In this document: positions 44,026 through 53,225 of the stretch, piece by piece | Layout: each line of letters opens with the position of its first letter | How positions within the stretch are numbered: the first letter of the stretch is position 1 | Origin: Muscardinus avellanarius | Lineage: Eukaryota > Chordata > Mammalia > Rodentia > Gliridae | Reading direction: 5' to 3' | NCBI GenBank assembly: GCA_963383645.1 | Contig: OY726557.1 | Location: 157,297,099 to 157,361,098 of the forward strand | DNA: 64,000 bases | Notes under the pieces: model-generated | What the model saw: the letters and a program-made list of their open reading frames with translations, nothing else | The model's database searches: none | Told to the model about the DNA's origin: nothing | Translations under genes and position numbers: made by a program

Positions 44026-44920
44026 TGTTAGCATTTTCAATAATACATTGAGCTGAAAGCTTCTTTTTAAAAAGACTCAAAAGAAAAATGAAAAAGAGGC
44101 AATACAGCCATGGTGTTGCTACTGCCTTTCTATGACATTTATAAGCAATCTGGAAACCATCCAACTCCATGAGTTAATTTCATTTTGCTTTGAATCACAC
44201 TGCTGTGGCTGGCACAGTCTGGCCTGCCCTTCTCTTTCTCAATCCTTTCTTGAAACACCAAGTCAATCAAGAGGATTCCCAGTTTGGAATGGACTGGAGC
44301 CTTTCCACCCATGCTTTGCAGCAGGACCTTTTAGAGCTTTCTTTGGACCTCACCCTGGAAGCTTCCATCTTTTCCCAAGCATTTAGAATTCTCTCCTGGG
44401 AGAAACAACAGTGCTCATGAAATCAGGTCAGAGAGTAGCATTGTTCTTTTGGGTGCAGGAAATGGTTGCACATAGCAGACCCTGTGCTCTCAGACTGGGA
44501 ATCGCCATGCTATTGATTGCTTCAAAAAGAAGCAATTATCTGCCATATGAAACACTCTTCCTTCCATGACTGGGCCCTCTTGTCCAAATGAAACATGTTT
44601 CAGGAGGTGGGAAGAGGTACTCAGTTTGTTACATTCCTGAACACACAGGGAAATGAGTCTCCTGTGCTTATTTACTCAGCCACTGCCAAGGTCTAAACTT
44701 GGTTTCCAGAACAGCCGACCAGTTCTTCAGCCTCTCAGGTTCCAGGGAAAATGGTGGTAATACTTTCCCCATGGGTTACAAGATACCAGTGTAAAAAGTA
44801 AGGTAAATACTCAGAACAATGTCTGGGGCATAGTAAGTGGTCTGTATAAGTGAAGTGGGATGACCATTCAGTTTCAGTTTATTATACTACAATTTACCAG
44901 GTGTTTGTTGACCATATATA
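44026..44920. other. Unique noncoding stretch
   Basis: CAGAACAATGTCTGGGGCAT at about 44813 is a MIR-like tail. No gene seen. Confidence 0.4.
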
Positions 44921-44921
44921 T

Positions 44922-44923
<2 letters not shown>

Positions 44924-44956
<33 letters not shown>

Positions 44957-45022
44957 GTCACTGATATGATCACACACACACACACACACACACACATATA
45001 GTCACTGATATGATCACACACA
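44924..45022. repeat. Duplicated (AC)n-hairpin unit, period 44 bp
   Basis: CATATAGTCACTGATATGAT follows an AC tract twice, at 44951 and 44995, giving a 44-bp tandem period. Confidence 0.93.
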
Positions 45023-45884
45023 TATCAGGATGTAATAAGGCATGATGACATTAGCCATTGCTGGTCATGTATTGAGTACAGACATCAGCGGTGAGGGATG
45101 GGGTGCAGGTGGTATACCTACCTGGAACTGGCTCCCTGTTTCACCAGAGTCACTAAGAACTGCCTGAGGTACAGGTAGTGAAGGGTCTCCCCCCATCCTC
45201 CTGGCCTTTCAGGAACAGTGGGAAGAACAATTCTCAGTGTAGGGTCTGTCTCTGTCTGCAGAGGATTCATCCAGAAGCCTTTGAGTTCTATCATAGGCAA
45301 CCCTAAAAACCGAGACTAAGAAAGCCTCAGAATCACAGGCTTCCTCTTTCCTCTATTGATATTCCACAAAGACAGGCCAATATCTGATACTCTTCTTCCC
45401 AGAACATTTGTGAACAAATTGGGGTGATGACAAGAATTAAATATGTCCTGATTCAGATATGGAATCTTCCCCTAGCCATTATATCCCACTGCACTGGAAG
45501 GTTGATGTGAAGAGTAGGTGAAAGCCCATCTATTCAAAATACTAAGACAACAAGGAGCACGGAGAGTATACTAGGTAAAGGAGTATAGATGGAGGATAGG
45601 GTGGTAGAAGATCAGAGCTGATCATCATACTTGTTAAAACATCAAACCATCATTCACCAATTCTTTCCACTGCTGCCCTCTCTACAACATTGGCTGTCCC
45701 AGGCCCTCTTTTGGAACACCCCCCTTAATTTAGTCATTAAATGATAAATTCCTATTTCAGAAGGGTACAACCTGGCCCTGATCATGCTCTGTGCTCTTTT
45801 TCCCTGTCAGGACTGGCCAGTCCGCATGCTGTCTTTTAAAGATACTCTGTATATCAACTCTTGCTTGACAGTGAGGTACCACTG
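45023..45884. other. Unique noncoding stretch
   Basis: No recognised element. Possibly L2-related in the C/T-rich part at 45650-45720, unconfirmed. Confidence 0.35.
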
Positions 45885-46480
45885 AAGCAGGCTCCAGTGG
45901 AAGCGAGGGAAGTGGCCATGGGGCTATGTAGAGGAAAGTATTCCAGGCATAGTAAATAGCAAGTCCAAAGGCCTTGAGGCTAAAACATACTTGGTATAGT
46001 CTATGAAAAGTGAGGAGGCCACTGTGTCTGGAACAGGGTGACCCAGGCTTCTGGAATGAGATAGAAAATGATGTCAGAGAGCATCCAATTTCTTATTTTT
46101 TGTGACTGACTAGGAACTCTAGACTAAGAAGGAGAAACTCTAAATGAGCAAATAAGGCAACCTAACTGAGGGAGATGGAAGGGGAGAAGAGGGAAATTCC
46201 CTAATGTACATGATGTAAATTCATAAACATATCAAGGTCAACCACTAAGCCAAACATGAGAAGGATGGAGGGGAGGGAATGGGGTGGGAGTTGAGTAAGG
46301 GCTAATTGGGTGATATGTACATGTATGCCTCTACCATCTTGCACTCCATTAAGATGTATGACTATAATGCACCAATAAACAATTTTTAAAAGACCTAATG
46401 ATAAAAAACTTATAATTTCTGAAAAAATGATATCAGAAATGTAAAGGAAGATGTGGATCACAGAGGGCCTTGCAAACCAT
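45885..46480 (-). mobile_element. L2 LINE fragment split by an L1 3' end
   Basis: GTATTCCAGGCATAGTAAAT, CAAGTCCAAAGGCCTTGAGG, and after the insert TGGATCACAGAGGGCCTTGC are in reverse L2 order. Confidence 0.7.
46098..46395 (+). mobile_element. L1 3' end, longer copy
   Basis: GAGAAACTCTAAATGAGCAA, GGCTAATTGGGTGATATGTA, GATGTATGACTATAATGCAC and CAATAAAC terminus. Possible decayed TSD AAAATGATRTCAGA on both sides (about 46068 and 46424). Confidence 0.8.
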
Positions 46481-46483
46481 TTG

Positions 46484-46979
46484 CATCAGTTATTAATTGC
46501 AACAAAGATATTACATAAAAAGTACCACAAACCTCAGTGGCTTAAATCAATAAGCATCTTCTACTGCTCATGAATCTAGGACTGGGCTGGGTTTGGTGTG
46601 TCACAGGTGGACACATGAATTGAGCATCAGGCATGGTTTGGCCCGAGGCTGGCTGCGTAGGATGTCCTCATTCCCATGGCTGACTGTGGACTGGCTAGCT
46701 GAGGAAGATGGGAACTAGACTGTATGTCTTTCACATCCTGAAGGAGAGCCTAAGCTTGTTCACTTGGACATCACAATGTCCCAGGAAAGGCCCAGCCCAG
46801 AAGAGGCACATTGTCACTCATGTTACATTCTGTAGGCCAGAACAAATCATCAGCCTATCCCAGATTCAAGCAGGGGTTGAGAAACAGACTCAGCTGTCCT
46901 CATTGGGAGGAGCTGGAAAACCAAGTAAGAAGTGTTGCAATAAACAAAGAGGGAATGATGTGGGAAATAATGCTGGTGC
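46484..46979 (-). mobile_element. Ancient LTR/MER-type repeat
   Basis: AGTACCACAAACCTCAGTGG then CTTAAATCAA is a well-known start for old mammalian LTR-type repeats (AAATTACCACAAACTTAGTGG). TAGGCCAGAACAAATCATCA lies further in. Family not certain. Confidence 0.5.
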
Positions 46980-46988
46980 AGAAAGTAA

Positions 46989-47191
46989 CTGAGGGATGGG
47001 AGGGGGAAGAGGGAAACTCTAAAGCACATGAAAGTCAATCACTAAGCCAAGAATGGGAAGGAGGGATGGGGACAGAGTGGGGTGGGAACTGGGTAAGGGC
47101 TAATTGGGTGATGTGTGCATGTACGTCTCCACCATCTTTTATCCCATTAAGATGTATGACTACAATGCATCAATAAATTTTTTTTAAAAAA
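46989..47191 (+). mobile_element. L1 3' end, 203-bp copy with TSD
   Basis: Starts at CTGAGGGATGGGAGGGGGAA, ends GCATCAATAAA plus poly(A). TSD AGAAAGTAA at 46980-46988 and 47192-47200. The next SINE reused the same site. Confidence 0.88.
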
Positions 47192-47200
47192 AGAAAGTAA

Positions 47201-47420
47201 GCCGGGCGTGGTGGCGCACGCTTGTAATCCCCGCGCTTGGGAGGCAGAGACAGGAGGATCGCGCAGGTTCGAAGCCAGCCGTGCGCGCTGGCTTAGGAGA
47301 CCCTGTTTCCAAATAAAAATGTAAAAATAGGTCTGGGAGTGTAGCCCAGAGGTAGAAGGGCTTCCAGGAACCCCAACACCACCAAAAAAAAAAAAAAAAA
47401 AAAACAACAACAACAACAAA
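47201..47420 (+). mobile_element. Young-type B1-dID/MEN SINE, best copy
   Basis: GCCGGGCGTGGTGGCGCACG, CCGTGCGCGCTGGCTTAGGA, GGCTTCCAGGAACCCCAACA, 20-odd A tail with CAA units. TSD AAAAAGAAAGTAA at 47188-47200 and 47418-47430. The B1-half B-box-like GGTTCGAAGCC is intact, while the ID-half GGTTCAATCCC is absent. Confidence 0.98.
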
Positions 47421-47439
47421 AAGAAAGTAACATAAATGA

Positions 47440-47940
47440 CAATGTGGTCTTGATGAGAAGTGTCAGACTCCAGGTGAGGTGAAAGCATGCAAGGGTAAGA
47501 TGTGAGTTAGAGAAAATTGTGAGGCAAAGCTCCAGGGTTGTTGGTCTGAGCAACTGGAAAAGTATTATCACCATCAATCATAATGGAAAAAAATGTATGT
47601 TCAAGCAGGCTTGTGAGGAAAGAATTTCTGCTGGACATATTAAGTTCAATATGTCTATTAAACATCAAAGGAGCAATGTTGGTTACACAATTTGACACAT
47701 TAGCCCAGATTTTGGATGGAGAAATAAATGTGGGAGTTGTTGGCATGCTGGTGGTATTTAAAGACATACGAGTGAATGAGGTCACCAAGGGATTGAGTAT
47801 AGTTGGGGAAGAAAGGAAAACAAAGGGCTGAGCCCTGGGGCCCCCCAGGATGAAGAGGAGAATGCTTCAAAGAAGCCTGAGAAGAACCCCCAATAAGGTT
47901 GAGGCAGAAGCAGTGGGCATGGTGTTCTGGAGGCCATGTG
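47440..47940 (-). mobile_element. L2 LINE fragment
   Basis: GGTCTGAGCAACTGGAAAAG, ACATATTAAGTTCAATATGT, GGTGGTATTTAAAGACATAC, GGGCTGAGCCCTGGGGCCCC follow reverse L2 coding region closely. No intact frame. Confidence 0.85.
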
Positions 47941-48333
47941 TGCAAAGCACATAAAAGAGGAGGCTGCTGATCAGCTGGGTTGCCACCGCACCCGACTTCC
48001 GCTCAGGAATTCTTAGAAGTTGAAGGGCTTTGGATCGTTTCTCTGGAATGAAGATATCTTCCCTTGATCTTGTGAATATTAGTAGAGACACACGTGGCCT
48101 TAGTCGTTATCTGAGGAAGGCTGACCTGTTGCAGAGGAGTAATCCTTTAACCTCCTGTCACCAGAATTCTCCAAGAGGCTGTCTCCAGCTGCCTGGACAG
48201 GAACATCAGTTTCAAAGCCAAGCAGGGCCCTATGTCCCTTCACAGAGAGCCAAAGAAAGACACACCATTACTGGGAATATTGTAGACACTAAGGAATGTT
48301 GAATAAACAGTGAGGACACAAGCAAGTAAATTA
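47941..48333. other. Noncoding, perhaps more L2
   Basis: GAAGATATCTTCCCTTGATC and neighbours may continue the L2 relic, but similarity fades. Confidence 0.35.
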
Positions 48334-48347
48334 AAAAAAATAGCTCT

Positions 48348-48489
48348 AAGCTGGGCATAGTAATTTATACCTGTATTCCCAGGACTTGGGAGGCTGAGAT
48401 AGGAGAATTTCAGGTTCAAAGACAGCCTCAGCAACATTGTGGGACTCTCAGCAAACTACTGAGATCCTATTTAAAAAATAAAATTAAAA

Positions 48490-48526
<37 letters not shown>

Positions 48527-48590
48527 GGGGGTGTAGCTCAGAGGTATAATGCCCCTGGGTTCAATTCCTAGGACAGTACCAAAAAAAATA
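48348..48590 (+). mobile_element. B1-dID/MEN SINE with (TG)n linker
   Basis: AGCTGGGCATAGTAATTTAT, TG tract in the linker at 48493-48525, GGGGTGTAGCTCAGAGGTAT, CAATTCCTAGGACAGTACC. Probable TSD around TAGCTCT at 48341 and 48592. Confidence 0.93.
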
Positions 48591-48883
48591 AGTAGCTCTG
48601 CTTAGAAGCTACAGTTAGTGGGAGAGAAAACGAAAGTCAACAGGAAAATACCGGGGCCTGAGAAAGAAAAATTGTGGGTGACTTGAATCAAGACACTTCC
48701 TGTCAGATTTGCATTGTTCAGAGGCCTGGCCTCAACCCCCAAATCTTACTTTCTCCCCACCCAACCTGTTATCCCTTCCTCTTTCTATAGAATTGCTGGC
48801 TATTCCTGAGAGGTAGATGGACATAAAGTAAAACAACACAGATTTAAGAACTAGTACTGCCGGGTATTCACAGATTAAAATCA

Positions 48884-49094
48884 AGCCAGGTGTGTACCGT
48901 CCCAGTACTTGGGAGGCTGAGAAAGGAGGATTGCGGGTTCACAACCAACCTTGACAACTTAGACCCCCACAACTTAGTGAGACCCCGTATCCAAATGAGA
49001 AATAAAATTGGGCTGGGGGTTTAGCTCAGAAGTAGAATGCCTCTGGGTTAAATCCTCAGTGCCATAAGTAAGTAAGTAAGTAAGCAAAAAAATA
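48884..49094 (+). mobile_element. B1-dID/MEN SINE with (TAAG)n tail
   Basis: AGCCAGGTGTGTACCGTCCC (short deletion), GGGGGTTTAGCTCAGAAGTA, AAATCCTCAGTGCCATAAG. Confidence 0.92.
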
Positions 49095-49366
49095 AGCAAA
49101 GAAAGGAAATCTGAGTTTCATAGGGTTGTTCATGAATTTTTTTATAATGAGATATATGAAAACTTCTTATAAACTGTAATTTGATTATATCCAAATGTAA
49201 GAATGTATGTGTTTTCCAAATATGAAGCCAGAACTTACCAGCCGTTAAATGGTTTCAGAGGAGAAGAAGAAGAGAGAAGGCAAAAAAGCAGAATGAAAAG
49301 CATGCTTTAGTGTGGGAAGGTGGAAGTCCAGTCAAATGGGAAAGGTAGAACAGCAAAAAGGGAGAG

Positions 49367-49800
49367 CTAGCGCCAGGGGTGGCAAACACCTGTCATCCCA
49401 GTACTTGGGAGGCTCAGACAGAAGGATTTCAGGTTCAAGGCCAGGCTCAGTAACTTAGCAAGGCCTTCGGGAAATAAGTGAGACCCTATTTCAAAATATT
49501 TTTTTTTTAAAAAGGAGGGTACTGGAGGGGGGGAGATGGAATCTCTTTAAAGCACATGATGTACTTAAATATATCAAAGTCAATCACTAAATCAAGCATG
49601 GGATCGAGGGAGGGGGAGGGAATGGGATGGGGATTGGATAAAGGCTAATTGGGTGATGTGTGCTTGTATAGCCTCACAAATCTTGTATTTCATTGAGATG
49701 TTTGACTACAGTGAACCAATAAAAATATATTAAAAAAACAAACAGAACAAAAAATGTCTGGGAATATAGCTTAGCAGTAGAATGCTAGTTCAATACCCAG

Positions 49801-49803
<3 letters not shown>
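49367..49803 (+). mobile_element. B1-dID/MEN SINE split by an L1 3' end
   Basis: B1 half (CGCCAGGGGTGGCAAACACC to GAGACCCTATTTCAAAATA) at 49370-49498; ID half (GAATATAGCTTAGCAGTAGA, TTCAATACCCAGTC) at about 49755-49803. Confidence 0.9.
49512..49745 (+). mobile_element. L1 3' end, short copy inside SINE
   Basis: Purine start GGAGGGGGGGAGATGGAATC, TAAAGCACATGATGTACTTA, GGCTAATTGGGTGATGTGTG, GTGAACCAATAAAAATAT, A-rich tail. Confidence 0.85.
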
Positions 49804-49845
<42 letters not shown>

Positions 49846-49856
49846 ACACACACACA
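49802..49856. repeat. (AC)n microsatellite at SINE tail
   Basis: About 55 bp of AC with one ACC slip. Confidence 0.97.
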
Positions 49857-50229
49857 GGCAAACTAGCTACAAGACAGCAGCCAGAAGTTAAATTAGGATA
49901 ATGTCACTACCTTCCCCCAGTGCTTTAAGGTAGATGACATGGGGGAGAGGAGGCCACACTGTCTCAGGAGTGGAAACATTGAGAATACTGAGGAAGTTTT
50001 GTTGGGAGATGCAGATAGTTTGGCAAAGAGCTGTTGGTGGGTTCAGGTGAAAAAATGAAGACTGTCAGAGGGGAAAGCAAGCCCAGAGCCACATTAAAAG
50101 CCACATCCATATACAACAGGAGCTGAGTTATTTGATGTGTATAGTAGATGCTGTAGGATCACCAGTGATGACTGAAGTGATTCTGAAGGAAATAACTAAG
50201 GAAGCCCTTCTCCCATTTTTAAAGTTCTC
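49857..50229. other. Unique noncoding stretch
   Basis: No feature recognised. Confidence 0.4.
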
Positions 50230-50575
50230 TCTTACCCTCTTGAATTGTTTTTTGTGACATATTTGTACATGTATATAACATGCTTTGATCATACCCAGGC
50301 CGGATAACCATACCTTATTTCCCTTTGCCCCTCCCTCTGATCCTCTTCCTCTTCTCTAATAGTCTCCCTTCAGTTTTCATGACATTTTTTCATTCTTTTT
50401 ATGGCTGACCAATACTTTATTGTGCATACACACCATATATTTTTCATCCATTCAACCACTGATGGGCAACTAGGTTGGTTCCAAACGTAGCTATAGTGAA
50501 TGGTACTTCTATAAACATAGGTATGCATGTGTCTCTATAGCATTCTGACTTTATGAACACATTTTTTGTTGTTTG
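50230..50575 (-). mobile_element. L1 3'UTR/late ORF2 fragment
   Basis: TTTATGGCTGACCAATACTT, TTCATCCATTCAACCACTGA, TAGGTTGGTTCCAAACGTAG, AGTGAATGGTACTTCTATAA are the reverse of the typical L1 late region. Confidence 0.85.
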
Positions 50576-50589
50576 TTTAGTTGTTTGAT

Positions 50590-50973
50590 TTGATTTGGGT
50601 AGAACCCAGGAGGATTCTACCTCTGAAATATGCCCCAGCCGTATTTTTTCTATTCTTTACTAAGAAACTACAAATAAAAGCAAAACAATATATTATTGAA
50701 CCTCAGTGGGCCAGCCTATAGAAATTCACTTCAGAGTATTGAATCTACTATAGAGTAATTTATAGTATAGCTTTTATATTAAAATGTGATTTTTTTAAAA
50801 TGAGATACCTGGTTCAATTCGTATAACAATGTGATTATGTGATGGCTAATCTACACCTTGGGCTCACTAAGTTGTAGAGGGCTAAGTACCTGAGACTGGA
50901 CACGAGCCCGCCATCCTCCTGCCTTAGCCTCCCAAGCACTGGAATTACAAAGTGTGTGCCACCATGCCTAGCT
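50590..50973 (-). mobile_element. B1-dID/MEN SINE split by a 200-bp unknown
   Basis: ID half TAGAACCCAGGAGGATTCTA to about 50658; B1 half GGGCTCACTAAGTTGTAGAG to CCATGCCTAGC from about 50862. The AT-rich DNA between is not SINE. Confidence 0.85.
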
Positions 50974-51289
50974 CTCTGAGCATGTTTTTGAAGATCTTAT
51001 TCATTCAACAAATGGAATTTAGTGAGCAGTTCATTTTCCTAACTTTATTAACCAAAATAATTTATAACTTTTCATCTAAATTTCTACTCAGCATGAGCAA
51101 CCACTGATACTCCCCACTGAGTTAATATAATTACAGCCCAAACAAAGAAGCCGGATGTTTAAATTACCCCACGTTTCCTTATGTAGACATTTAAAATTAA
51201 TGAAAAAGGCTCCCAGACTTTCAGAATTGTAAATTTAATCAAGTCTTTCCTCTACTTTTTTCTCCCTCTCCTCCTCCTCTTCTTTGTTC
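50974..51289. other. AT-rich noncoding stretch
   Basis: No feature recognised apart from a C/T-rich tract at about 51257-51300. Confidence 0.4.
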
Positions 51290-51412
51290 TTTTTCTCCTT
51301 GCAGTTCGGGGCAGGAAACATCAAATAATGTTTTGTGCGTATACAAACGCATCACTATGAATCTCACTGTCATTTATGATTACCACATACCAATGAAAAT
51401 AAAAAATGTTTC
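51290..51412 (+). mobile_element. Possible L1 3' terminus
   Basis: ATGAATCTCACTGTCATTTA and CATACCAATGAAAATAAAAA resemble an L1 3' end with A-rich tail. Confidence 0.4.
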
Positions 51413-51960
51413 TACAAAAAAAGAATTGCGTGGCTGCCATCTGTAGATACATCTCTGTGGTTTTTTTTTCTGTCTATTCTATTCCATTGGTCTATGTATC
51501 TATTGTTTTTTTAAATGGTAGTTTTATTTTGTTGCTTTTAATGAGTTCTTTGTATGTGTATTTTATGCCAATGCCATGTTTGTTTTGTAATATATTTTTG
51601 TAGTATATTTTGTATTGGGTATTATGATACCTCTGCATTGTTCTTTTTGCTCAGAATAGCTTTGGCTATTTTGGGTCTTTTGTGCTTCCACATAAATTTT
51701 AGGATTGTTTTTCTTAGTTCTGTGAAGAATGTCACTTCTGTTTTGACGGTTGTTGATTGAATCTATAGATTGCTTTCAGTAATATGACCATTTTGACAAT
51801 AAGTATAATTGATATACTTATCCATGAACATGGAAGATCTTTCCATCTTCTGCAATCATCTTTAATTTCTTTCTTCAGTGTTCTGTAATATTCAGTATAA
51901 CATTTTTCTTCATTGATTAAGTTTCTTATGAATAGAATTGTTTTCCTCATTTCTTTTTCA
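51413..51960 (-). mobile_element. L1 ORF2 fragment
   Basis: TCCATTGGTCTATGTATCTA, TTGTTCTTTTTGCTCAGAAT, AGCTTTGGCTATTTTGGGTC, TTCTGTGAAGAATGTCACTT are the reverse of the L1 ORF2 3' region. Open plus-strand frames here are antisense to L1. Confidence 0.9.
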
Positions 51961-52064
51961 GCAGCTTTATTAGTGGTAAATAGAAAAGCTATTGATATAG
52001 AAAAGTAGTCAGTTCCATTTCCATAAACTTATTTTTAGCAATTGATACACAAAAAAATAAAAGT

Positions 52065-52260
52065 TAGCCAGGCATGGTGGTGCATGTCTGTATCCCCAGT
52101 ACTTGGAAGACTTAGACAGGAGGATCATAGATTCGAGGCCAGCCTCTGAAACTTAGCAAGAACTTGTTTAAAAAAAAAAGTAGAGCTTAGAGGTAGAATA
52201 CCACTAAGTTCAATCTTTAGTGACACACGTATACACACACACACACAACCACACAAAAAC
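52065..52260 (+). mobile_element. B1-dID/MEN SINE
   Basis: TTAGCCAGGCATGGTGGTGC, GGATCATAGATTCGAGGCCA, GAGCTTAGAGGTAGAATACC; CA-rich tail. Confidence 0.92.
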
Positions 52261-52264
52261 ACAA

Positions 52265-53225
52265 AACAACAACAAAAATAAACCATAAAAATTTCACATT
52301 AGGCAATGCTACTATGTGATGTTTTGATACATATATACATTGCATAATGCCAATATAACTATCATATTATCTAACGATCTCACAACTGAGTATATATCCA
52401 AAGAAAATAAAATCAATATGTCAAAGAGATATGCACACCCCCATATTTACTGCAGAACTATTCAAAATATTTGCAATATTCCCCAAATAAAAACAACTTA
52501 CTGTCCATTGACTGATGGATTAAGAAGATGTGGTATTGAGCAGAATCATGGCTATGTCCTTAAATATGACTCTTGGCTAAAAGCCTAGGGACAAGAAAGA
52601 AAAATAAAACTTTCTTCGCAGGACCCCTCTGAGGTGAACAAAGCAGGGCCTCTCCCAGCAGCTAAGGCCACAGATAAGGCAGTAAAGTCCAACAAGACAT
52701 TGCCACCCAGTCCCAACCACGTGGAGCCCAAGGTGGCGCCATCCAGTCCTGGCCACATAGAGGCTAATATAGGCAATCTAGCTCAGGAAGCAGAAATAAA
52801 ACCTGACCTGAGCCTCCAGATTGGTATCCCTGCCTGTTTTGGGTCCAATCAAAACCTGCCTCTCTGGGGCTATATTATTTGTATGATGATCCCATTCAAG
52901 GCTCAGACCTGGAGCTTTGCTCACTGAACCTCACCAGTGAATAAAGAGACTGCTTTATCCTACTCCAGCCTGTCTCTTACTCTCTACAGACCAAGCCTCC
53001 TACAACAGCATCATAAACAATGGAATATTATTGGACCATAAAAAAGAATAAAATCCTGTTATTGAGACAACAGAGAGGGAACTGGAGATCATTATGTTAA
53101 GTGAAATAAGTCAGGCACAGAAAGACAAGTACCACATGATGTCACTCATGTGGAATCTAAAACACTGCAATTTACCAGAGGCCTGGGAGAGTGTGTGGGG
53201 GAGGGGGATAGAGAAATGTTGATAG
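52265..53225 (+). mobile_element. L1 late ORF2/3'UTR split by an LTR
   Basis: GACTGATGGATTAAGAAGAT then GTGGTAT at 52536 continues after the LTR as AACAATGGAATATTATTGG, with GAATAAAATCCTGTTATTGA and GTGAAATAAGTCAGGCACAG downstream. Confidence 0.85.
52537..53007 (+). mobile_element. Solo LTR of an endogenous retrovirus, 471 bp
   Basis: Begins TGAGCAGAATC and ends CTCCTACAACA. Contains a TATATTATTT box at about 52872 and an AATAAAGAGACTGC polyadenylation region at about 52939. Interrupts L1 between GGTAT and GCATC, consistent with a 4-bp TSD with one change. No internal retroviral genes are present. A 97-codon frame at 52634-52927 crosses it and is not a known viral protein. Confidence 0.75.

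Noticed and set aside
46811..47176. 121-codon plus-strand frame
   Set aside because: It crosses the boundary between an old LTR-type repeat and an L1 3' end, so it cannot be an ancestral coding frame.
51406..51760. Plus-strand Phe/Leu/Val-rich frames resembling membrane proteins
   Set aside because: They are antisense to an L1 ORF2 fragment.
52634..52927. 97-codon frame inside the solo LTR
   Set aside because: LTRs do not normally code here, and I recognise no retroviral domain; no internal viral genes adjoin it.
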